Source of the DNA: RUG14199 sp045535205
Lineage (GTDB): Bacteria > Bacillota > Clostridia > Oscillospirales > CAG-272
Length of the DNA stretch: 11,844 nucleotides
Assembly: GCA_045535205.1 (NCBI GenBank)
Contig: JAZSLF010000111.1
Span: 1-11,844 of the forward strand
Direction of reading: 5' to 3'
Shown: piece after piece, positions 6,391 through 11,844 of the stretch
How the letters are laid out: every line of letters starts with the position of its first letter
Position numbering within the stretch: position 1 is the stretch's first letter
The notes under the pieces: generated by a model
The model's database searches: none
What the model was told of the DNA's origin: nothing
Seen by the model: the letters and a program-made list of their open reading frames with translations, nothing else
Program-made: the position numbers and the translations under genes

Positions 6391-7962
6391 ATGAAAAGCG
6401 AAAAGGGAATGAGACTTATCAAATCAGGTAAAAAAGGACTTCTCAGTGCGGTATTCAGCCGTATAGGACTTGTTGTATTCCTTTTGCTTTTGCAGTTCGG
6501 ACTTCTCTTTTTTGTATTCTACGAGTTCGGCAAGTTTTACCCCCACTATTTCGGAAGCTCCCTTGTGATAACCGTAATAATGCTTCTTTTCCTGTTCGAC
6601 AGCGATATGGGGACCTCGGCCAAGCTTACGTGGACCGTAATAATTGCTCTCCTTCCCGTATTCGGAGCTCTTTTGTATCTGTATACCCGAAGCGAGATAG
6701 GACACAGAGTTCTCAGACGCAGATTTGAGGATAGGGTGAAAAAGACAAGAACCATGATTTCTGAAAACAGGGAAGTGTGCGAGGAACTAAAGAAGCACAG
6801 CCCCTCAGCCGCTTCTCTTTGTAAATATATCTCAATAACCAATACACACCCCCTGTACAACAATTCAGAAGTTACCTATTTTCCGTCAGGCGAAGAAAAA
6901 TTCAAAGAGCTGTTAAAACAGCTGAAAAAGGCAAAAAAATATATCTTTTTAGAATTTTTCATAGTTGAAGAAGGAAATATGTGGGGACAAGTCCTTGAAA
7001 TACTTGCCGAAAAGGTCAAAGAAGGAGTCGAGGTGCGTCTCATGTATGACGGCACCTGTGAGTTTTTCCTCCTTCCGAGAGACTATCCCGCAAGACTTGA
7101 AGCACTTGGCATAAAGTGCAAGGTTTTTTCAAAGATTACTCCCTTTGTATCTACCCATTATAATTACAGAGACCATAGAAAAATAGTTGTAATAGACGGA
7201 AAGGTTGCTTTTACCGGCGGAATAAATCTTGCCGATGAATATATCAACGAAAAGAAACGCTTCGGTCATTGGAAGGATGCCGCAGTAATGGTCAAAGGAG
7301 AGGCGGCGGTAAGCTTCGCACTCATGTTTCTTCAGCTTTGGGGAGTGGAGGAAAAACACGATGCGATTACGGATTATATCAGCTTTTCCGAAAAAGCTCC
7401 CGACTGTGATGCTTCGGGATATGTTGTCCCATACGGAGACAGTCCCCTTGATGACCATAAGTTAGGGGAGAGGGTGTATATGGATCTTCTCAACCGTTCC
7501 ACAGAATACGTTCACATAATGAGTCCCTATCTGATACTTGACGGAGAAATGGAAAACGCCGTAAAATTTGCGGCAGAAAGAGGCGTTGAGGTTACAATTA
7601 TTCTCCCCGGAGTGCCCGATAAAAAGATACCCTATGCACTTGCCAAGACCCACTACCGTTCACTCCTTCGCTCAGGGGTAAAAATATACGAATATACACC
7701 GGGCTTCGTTCACTCAAAGGTATTCTCCTGCGACGGAAGAGAAGCGGTAGTAGGCACTATCAATATGGATTACAGAAGCTTTTACCACCACTTTGAATGT
7801 GCTCTCTATATGTACGGCACAAGCTGTATAAAAGACATTGACACAGACTTTTCAAACACCCTTAAAAAGTGCAAAAGAGTCACCGAAGAAACGGTTAAAG
7901 CTACCCCCATTCTTCTGAAACTGACAGGCTTCCTCCTCAAATTTTTCGCCCCTTTGATGTGA
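6391..7962 (+). CDS. cls: Cardiolipin synthase (phospholipase D superfamily)
   Basis: The 523-residue protein has three hydrophobic segments (about 24-45, 56-70 and 80-98; the PLDc_N-type membrane region) and two HKD catalytic motifs: H262-x-K264-x4-D269 followed by GG-x-N (276-279), and H441-x-K443-x4-D448 followed by GTIN. The family condenses two phosphatidylglycerol molecules to cardiolipin and glycerol in the cytoplasmic membrane; each HKD supplies half of the active site and both are intact. Length is typical of bacterial Cls (about 480-520) with slightly extended ends. AAAGGAG at 6378-6384, six bases before ATG, fixes the start. A hairpin precedes it and a long perfect hairpin follows, so it is probably monocistronic. 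A close phosphatidyltransferase variant within the same family cannot be excluded. Confidence 0.95.
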   Translation: MKSEKGMRLIKSGKKGLLSAVFSRIGLVVFLLLLQFGLLFFVFYEFGKFYPHYFGSSLVITVIMLLFLFDSDMGTSAKLTWTVIIALLPVFGALLYLYTRSEIGHRVLRRRFEDRVKKTRTMISENREVCEELKKHSPSAASLCKYISITNTHPLYNNSEVTYFPSGEEKFKELLKQLKKAKKYIFLEFFIVEEGNMWGQVLEILAEKVKEGVEVRLMYDGTCEFFLLPRDYPARLEALGIKCKVFSKITPFVSTHYNYRDHRKIVVIDGKVAFTGGINLADEYINEKKRFGHWKDAAVMVKGEAAVSFALMFLQLWGVEEKHDAITDYISFSEKAPDCDASGYVVPYGDSPLDDHKLGERVYMDLLNRSTEYVHIMSPYLILDGEMENAVKFAAERGVEVTIILPGVPDKKIPYALAKTHYRSLLRSGVKIYEYTPGFVHSKVFSCDGREAVVGTINMDYRSFYHHFECALYMYGTSCIKDIDTDFSNTLKKCKRVTEETVKATPILLKLTGFLLKFFAPLM

Positions 7963-7968
7963 GGTATT

Positions 7969-8000
7969 GGGGAAAAACTTTTTGAAAAAAGTTTTTCCCC
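7969..8000. terminator. Perfect 14-bp hairpin after cls (terminator-like, likely dispersed repeat)
   Basis: GGGGAAAAACTTTT (7969-7982) and AAAAGTTTTTCCCC (7987-8000) are perfect complements around loop TGAA, six bases after the cls stop codon. There is no T-run after the stem, so it is not a textbook terminator, although it could stop or protect transcripts on either strand. A second, imperfect hairpin (TTCAAA 8010-8015 with TTTGAA 8020-8025, flanked by CCC and GGG) follows directly. Confidence 0.7.
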
Positions 8001-8069
8001 ATACCCCTTTTCAAAAACTTTTGAACGGGTTAAGTAAATCCATAATAGCCTTCTCCAGCGGAGAAAACT

Positions 8070-8105
8070 GGGGTCCTCAAACAGATTTATCTGTTTGGGG
8101 TTCTC
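8070..8105. repeat. Hairpin repeat module, second copy (GGGGTCCTC - stem-loop - GGGGTTCTC)
   Basis: CAAACAGA (8078-8085) pairs with TCTGTTTG (8090-8097) around TTTA, and the stem can extend through CCT/GGG. Flanks GGGGTCCTC (8070-8078) and GGGGTTCTC (8097-8105) match the 4918-4956 module with one difference, while the stem sequences are unrelated. Confidence 0.75.
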
Positions 8106-8174
8106 AGAAGGGGGACTGCATTGAAGGGGTCCTCAACAGCCTTCTCCAGCGGAGAAGGTGGCGCTGAAAGCGAC

Positions 8175-8290
8175 GGATGAGGAGAGCAAAGTCTGTACAA
8201 TGCTTCATCAGTTAAATTCCTTCGGCGATTTGGGGTTCTCGCAGGCGGTGGATGAGGAGATCAAAGTCTGTACAATACAACATCAGTTAA
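8175..8290. repeat. Pair of 41-bp direct repeats with 75-bp period
   Basis: Positions 8175-8215 and 8250-8290 align without gaps at 37 of 41 bases (start GGATGAGGAGA, core CAAAGTCTGTACAAT, end CATCAGTTAA). Each copy runs into a small hairpin (a CTTCGG-capped stem at 8214-8231; AAGTT/AACTT at 8289-8302) and then GGGGTTCTC (8232-8240) or the variant GAGGTTCAC (8303-8311). The repeat-hairpin-tag order is therefore a composite unit present twice. Confidence 0.85.
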
Positions 8291-8326
8291 GTTTGGCAAC
8301 TTGAGGTTCACTGCCGAAGGCAAAAC

Positions 8327-8455
8327 GTTTGCCAAAGGCAAACATATCGCACCGAACCTATCGGGTTCGGTATATCGCTTTCACCAACAGGTGAAAATAT
8401 CGCATTTACCAATGGTAAATATATCGCTTGAGCTTCATTGAAAAATGAAGCTCAA
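8327..8455. repeat. Array of five hairpins separated by invariant ATATCGC
   Basis: Stems: GTTTGCC/GGCAAAC (8327-8343), ACCGAACC/GGTTCGGT (8351-8371), TTTCACC/GGTGAAA (8379-8396), ATTTACC/GGTAAAT (8404-8420), and a 12-bp stem TTGAGCTTCATT/AATGAAGCTCAA with GAAA loop (8428-8455). All five arms pair perfectly and differ in sequence. Between successive stems lies exactly ATATCGC (8344-8350, 8372-8378, 8397-8403, 8421-8427), with no other base. A smaller hairpin TGCC-GAA-GGCA (8312-8322) precedes. The array ends 51 bases before the -35 box of the next gene, so it is not part of that gene's predicted leader. Confidence 0.88.
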
Positions 8456-8506
8456 CTTTCGTCATCTTTTACAAAAAGCTCCCCCATTTTCCGTCAACAT
8501 TCACAA

Positions 8507-8535
8507 TTTACAGAAAGTGCCGACAATGGTATAAT
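8507..8535 (+). promoter_or_regulatory. Strong extended -10 sigma-A promoter of the dockerin LRR gene
   Basis: TTTACA (8507-8512), a 17-base spacer, and consensus TATAAT (8530-8535) preceded by TG at 8527-8528 with one base between, i.e. an extended -10. Transcription would begin near 8542, leaving a leader of about 33 bases that contains AGGAG (8564-8568) six bases before ATG. Confidence 0.85.
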
Positions 8536-8574
8536 ATTAATATATTATTCACGTTTATATTACAGGAGAAGATA

Positions 8575-11500
8575 ATGAAAAGAATTATATCCTTGTTTTT
8601 AACCCTTTTGATGATTATTTCATCAGTTCCGCTTGCCGCCCTCCCCGTTTCAGCCGCCTCAAGCGGCACCTGCGGTGATAACTTAACGTGGACTCTTGAC
8701 GATAATGGCACCCTCACCATCAGCGGAACCGGTACGATGACAGATTATTATATTTATGATTCCGATTATGATTACGAGGCCCCTTGGTACAGTAGCAGAA
8801 GCTCCGTTAAATCGGTAGTAATAGAAGAAGGTGTAACAAGTATAGGAGAGTATGCGTTCTATTATTGCAGCTCCCTTACAAGTATAGAGATCCCCGACAG
8901 CGTAACAAGTATAGGAAGATCTGCGTTCTATGATTGCAGCTCCCTTGTCAGCGTAACAATACCCGACAGCGTTACAAGTATAGGAGGTGCTGCGTTCATT
9001 TATTGCAGCTCCCTTGAAAGCGTAACAATACCCGACAGCGTAACAAGTATAGGAGACGCTGCATTCTGGGGTTGCAGCTCTCTTGAAAGCATAACAATAC
9101 CCGACAGCGTAACAAGTATAGGAAGCTCTGCGTTCGGAGGTTGCAGCTCCCTTGAAAGCGTAACGATCGGGGGTAGCGTAACAAGTATAGGAAGCGGGGT
9201 GTTCAGCAGTTGCAGCTCCCTTGTCAGCGTAACGATCGGGGGCAGCGTAACAAGTATAGGAAGCTATGCGTTTGAGGATTGCAGCTCCCTTACAAGTATA
9301 GAGATCCCCGACAGCGTTACAAGTATAGGAAGCTATGCGTTCTCTTATTGCAGCTCCCTTGAAAACGTAACGATCGGGGGCAGCGTTACAAGTATAGGAA
9401 GCTATGCGTTTTCCGGTTGCAGTTCCCTTGAAAACGTAACGATACCCGACAGCGTAACAAGTATAGGAGACTCTGCGTTCAATAATACTGCTTATTATAA
9501 CGATAGTAACAACTGGGATAACGGAGTGTTATATATTTCAAATCATCTTATAGGAGCAAAAACTTCAATATCAGGTGAATATACTATCCGCGAAGGTACA
9601 AAATGTATTGCAGGCTCTGCGTTCTCTTATTGCAGCTCCCTTGTCAGCATAACAATACCCGACAGCGTAACAAGCATAGGAGGCTCTGCGTTCAGGGATT
9701 GCAGCTCTCTTGCAAGCATAACGATCGGGGGCAGCGTAACAAGTATAGGAAACGATGCGTTCTATTATTGCAGATCCCTTGAAAGCGTAACAATACCCGA
9801 CAGTGTAACAAGTATAGGAGGCTATGCGTTCTCCGGTTGCAGCTCCCTTGTCAGCGTAACAATACCCGACAGTGTAACAAGTATAGGAAGCTATGCGTTC
9901 TCCGGTTGCAGCTCCCTTGCAAGCGTAACGATACCCGACAGCGTAACAAGTATAGGAAACTCTGCGTTCAGGGGTTGCAGCTGTCTTACTAAAGTCTTGT
10001 ATTTAGGTAGTGCTGAACAATGGAGTGATATTTCAATCGGTTCAAATAATGCCAATCTTACGGATAATGTAACGTGTTTGTCTGCTCCTTGCGGTGACAA
10101 TGTTTATTATTTAATAGATATAGAAAACAGCACTCTTACTATTAGTGGTGTCGGTGATATGGAAGACTATTCTTCATCAAATGCTCCATGGTATAATTTA
10201 CGGAGTGATATAAGAGCTGTTATAATTGAAAATGGCGTAACAAGTATAGGAAGCTATGCGTTCAGAAGTTGCAGCTCCCTTGTCAGCGTAACAATACCCG
10301 ACAGCGTTACAAGTATAGGAGGTGCTGCGTTCATTTATTGCAGCTCCCTTGTCAGCGTAACGATCGGGGGCGGCGTAACAAGTATAGGGAACGCTGCGTT
10401 CTATGATTGCAGCTCCCTTGGTGCAGTACATATAACAGATATAGCTGCATGGTGCGGCATTGAGTTTGATGGCTCTCATTCTAATCCATTGTACTACGCA
10501 AAAAATCTTTATTTAAACGGTGAGCTTGCAGAGGACCTTGTGATCCCCGACAGCGTAACAAGTATAGGAAGCTATGCGTTCTATTATTGCAGCTCCCTTG
10601 TCAGCGTAACAATACCCGACAGCGTAACAAGTATAGGAAGGTATGCGTTTTACGATTGCGGCAGTTTATATCATGTTTTCTACAGCGGAACCGAATATAA
10701 GTGGACGAAAATGGATATTGCAGAAGGCAATTCACGGTTAACCTCCGCTACTATTCATTACGAAAGCGAAACAGGATTTGAAAGAATAAATTATGTTGAA
10801 GCGACTTGTGGATCAAATGGCGGATATGATATATACTGCTCCGAGTGTAATAAAATAATCAAAAGCATAGTTTTGTATGCAACAGGTCACGATTTAGATA
10901 ATGAAACAGGACTTGAAAGAATAAATTACATTGAACCTACCTGCGAAGCTGATGGCGGCTATGACATATACTGTCCTGTCTGCGATAAGGTTCTTAAAAG
11001 CGTAGTTTTCACTGCTAAAGGGCATACCGTAGACGATAACGTGTGTACGGTATGTGAAAAGCGATTAGACCTTATAGAATCACAGCACCCGTACCCCGCT
11101 AACTTAAACGAAACGAAGACGGTCACAAAGAGAAACGCAGAATGGCTGGCGATCACATTCTCCGAAGAAACAGAAACGGAAGCGGATTATGACTTTATTT
11201 ACATCTATGACGGAAATGATGATCTTATCGGTCAGTACAGCGGAAAAGAGCTTTCAGGACAGAGAATTATCGTAAACGGCGACACCTTCAAAATATGTCT
11301 GACCTCCGATAAAAACTATAACTTCTACGGCTACAAGGTAGCTGACGTTGAATATTATTATGAGGCTTGCACCCATCCAAACGCTGAAAAGGTTGGAGCC
11401 GTTGAACCTACCTGTACGGAAGCAGGAAGCACGGGAGTCTTTGACTGCCCCGACTGTTATTATCATCAGGAAGCAGAGGAAATTGCTGCTTCAGGTCATA

Positions 11501-11844
11501 ATTATATCCCTACAGTAACAGCCCCCACCTGTACGACAGAAGGCTTCACTACATATACCTGTACTGCTTGCGGTGACAGCTATACGGCTGACGAAACGGC
11601 AGTTATCGCCCACAGCTACGAAGACGGCGTATGTACCGTTTGCGGTTACGTCAGACCCTATACTTCGGGCGATACAAACAACGACGGCAGAGTAACAATT
11701 ACGGACGTACTTCTTATCAGAAAGTATATTGCGGGTATAATTATCGACAATGGATTAAATGCTGATGCGGCAGATGTAAACGGTGACGGCAGAGTTACTA
11801 TTACCGATGTTCTTCTTGTCAGAAAATACATCGCAGGTATCATC
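8575..11844 (+). CDS. BspA-like leucine-rich repeat protein with CUB-like and dockerin domains (3' end cut by window)
   Basis: The frame stays open for 1090 codons to the window edge with no stop. It opens with a signal peptide (cleavage probably after VSA, residue 27) and a lead-in module (CGDN at 33, GTLTISGTGTM, APWY). LRR_5/BspA-type repeats of 23 residues (I-P-D-S-V-T-S-I-G-x2-A-F-x2-C-S-S-L) follow: 10 without indels (83-312), 6 more (338-475), a second lead-in module (CGDN at 506), then 5 more (551-619 and 657-702). Next are cysteine-pair repeats (about 743-832), a CUB-like beta domain (about 838-928), more cysteine-pair repeats (about 932-1027), and a dockerin with calcium loops at 1033-1044 and 1067-1078. 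LRR_5 proteins commonly bind host or microbial surfaces; a dockerin docks to a cohesin on a scaffold. So this looks like a secreted adhesion or binding subunit of a cellulosome-like complex. No catalytic domain is visible; only a few residues may be missing after the second dockerin helix. Confidence 0.93.
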   Translation, partial: MKRIISLFLTLLMIISSVPLAALPVSAASSGTCGDNLTWTLDDNGTLTISGTGTMTDYYIYDSDYDYEAPWYSSRSSVKSVVIEEGVTSIGEYAFYYCSSLTSIEIPDSVTSIGRSAFYDCSSLVSVTIPDSVTSIGGAAFIYCSSLESVTIPDSVTSIGDAAFWGCSSLESITIPDSVTSIGSSAFGGCSSLESVTIGGSVTSIGSGVFSSCSSLVSVTIGGSVTSIGSYAFEDCSSLTSIEIPDSVTSIGSYAFSYCSSLENVTIGGSVTSIGSYAFSGCSSLENVTIPDSVTSIGDSAFNNTAYYNDSNNWDNGVLYISNHLIGAKTSISGEYTIREGTKCIAGSAFSYCSSLVSITIPDSVTSIGGSAFRDCSSLASITIGGSVTSIGNDAFYYCRSLESVTIPDSVTSIGGYAFSGCSSLVSVTIPDSVTSIGSYAFSGCSSLASVTIPDSVTSIGNSAFRGCSCLTKVLYLGSAEQWSDISIGSNNANLTDNVTCLSAPCGDNVYYLIDIENSTLTISGVGDMEDYSSSNAPWYNLRSDIRAVIIENGVTSIGSYAFRSCSSLVSVTIPDSVTSIGGAAFIYCSSLVSVTIGGGVTSIGNAAFYDCSSLGAVHITDIAAWCGIEFDGSHSNPLYYAKNLYLNGELAEDLVIPDSVTSIGSYAFYYCSSLVSVTIPDSVTSIGRYAFYDCGSLYHVFYSGTEYKWTKMDIAEGNSRLTSATIHYESETGFERINYVEATCGSNGGYDIYCSECNKIIKSIVLYATGHDLDNETGLERINYIEPTCEADGGYDIYCPVCDKVLKSVVFTAKGHTVDDNVCTVCEKRLDLIESQHPYPANLNETKTVTKRNAEWLAITFSEETETEADYDFIYIYDGNDDLIGQYSGKELSGQRIIVNGDTFKICLTSDKNYNFYGYKVADVEYYYEACTHPNAEKVGAVEPTCTEAGSTGVFDCPDCYYHQEAEEIAASGHNYIPTVTAPTCTTEGFTTYTCTACGDSYTADETAVIAHSYEDGVCTVCGYVRPYTSGDTNNDGRVTITDVLLIRKYIAGIIIDNGLNADAADVNGDGRVTITDVLLVRKYIAGII
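8821..9999 (+). repeat. LRR block 1: sixteen 69-bp repeats
   Basis: Units 1-10 (8821-9510) and 11-16 (9586-9999) keep an exact 69-bp period; an irregular 25-residue stretch containing NNTAYYND and YISNHL separates them. DNA between units is highly similar, with variation concentrated in the two codons after IG and the two after AF. Two unit types alternate: IPDS (ATA CCC GAC AGC) and IGGS (ATC GGG GGC AGC; units 6, 7, 9 and 13). Confidence 0.92.
10225..10680 (+). repeat. LRR block 2: five 69-bp repeats
   Basis: Units 17-19 (10225-10431) and 20-21 (10543-10680) are in perfect 69-bp phase, interrupted by a non-repeat insert of 37 residues (AAWCGIEF and YAKNLYLNGEL). An 83-base stretch spanning units 17-18 (10269-10351) is identical to 8934-9016 in block 1. 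Confidence 0.9.
11665..11844 (+). other. Dockerin coding segment
   Basis: Two F-hand calcium loops, DTNNDGRVTITD (residues 1033-1044) and DVNGDGRVTITD (1067-1078), each lead into an L-L-[IV]-R-K-Y-I-A-G helix. Calcium-ligand positions 1, 3, 5, 9 and 12 are intact. Positions 10-11, which in type I dockerins contribute to cohesin choice, are Ile-Thr in both copies, so the module is internally symmetric and could bind in two orientations (established for type I dockerins; inferred here). Confidence 0.93.

Larger units (their letters stand above)
7963..8506. repeat. Non-coding hairpin/repeat-rich intergenic region
   Basis: The roughly 540 bases between cls and the next promoter contain no credible gene. 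They hold, in order: the 14-bp hairpin, an imperfect hairpin, a 19-bp direct repeat (8048-8066 and 8138-8156, AGCCTTCTCC type), a GGGGTCCTC/GGGGTTCTC hairpin module, a second GGGGTCCTC (8126-8134), a CCTTCTCC/GGAGAAGG hairpin (8140-8158), a small CGCT-GAA-AGCG hairpin (8162-8172), two 41-bp direct repeats and a five-hairpin array. The density suggests successive insertion of small mobile or REP/MITE-like elements, or an unknown structured RNA or DNA; which of these is not decidable from the sequence. Confidence 0.8.

Noticed and set aside
7967..8167. 66-codon plus-strand open frame after cls
   Set aside because: It is made of the perfect hairpin and intergenic repeats, has no ribosome binding site and its protein resembles nothing known.
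8312..8460. Riboswitch or attenuator of the LRR gene
   Set aside because: The hairpin array lies upstream of the strong extended -10 promoter, so it is not in the predicted leader RNA of that gene.
8508..10479. Several minus-strand open frames (8508-8720, 8996-9184, 9891-10100, 10198-10479)
   Set aside because: They are antisense shadows of the LRR gene and their internal repetition just mirrors the 69-bp units; no start signals.
8312..10680. CRISPR array
   Set aside because: The ATATCGC joints are 7 bases with palindromic contents between them, and the 69-bp repeats are in-frame codons of an LRR protein; neither has CRISPR-like repeat and spacer lengths, and no cas gene is present.

Overview
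All genes in this window read left to right. The set (lipoproteins with Cna/SpaA-like Ig domains, a BspA-type leucine-rich repeat protein ending in a type I-like dockerin, non-canonical sortase-like tails, A/T-rich -10 boxes, strong AGGAG-type ribosome binding sites) fits an anaerobic gut-type member of the Clostridia, probably Oscillospiraceae/Ruminococcus-like. That assignment is inference from gene style; no rRNA or marker gene is present. No tRNA, CRISPR array, transposase or phage gene was found.

Layout. (1) 1-3552: a tight run of exported proteins: the tail of an upstream gene, a three-domain lipoprotein (159-1397), a TlpA/thioredoxin-like lipoprotein (1404-2249), a small one-domain lipoprotein (2274-2687) and a lipoprotein with two tandem beta domains (2689-3552). 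Gaps of 6, 24 and 1 nt point to one operon. (2) 3644-4876, behind its own predicted promoter and followed by a clear terminator, is a membrane/wall-anchored paralogue of the 159-1397 lipoprotein. These proteins share mix-and-match domains and are the best candidate here for an undescribed surface system. (3) 5027-6304 is one open frame containing a GIY-YIG nuclease-like domain followed in frame by a nucleoside hydrolase that has its own perfect internal Shine-Dalgarno, so it is either a fusion or two overlapping products. (4) 6391-7962 is a cardiolipin synthase. (5) 7963-8574 is non-coding and built almost entirely of short hairpins and direct repeats, including five consecutive hairpins separated each time by exactly ATATCGC. 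(6) 8575-11844 is a long open frame running off the window end: signal peptide, 21 BspA-type 23-residue repeats in two blocks, cysteine-pair repeats, a CUB-like domain and a dockerin with two calcium loops.

How they may work together: both the lipoprotein/anchored cluster and the dockerin protein act outside the cell. The TlpA-like protein could keep cysteines of its cysteine-containing neighbours reduced or correctly paired (inference). The nucleoside hydrolase and cardiolipin synthase are housekeeping-type genes with no evident functional link to the surface proteins.
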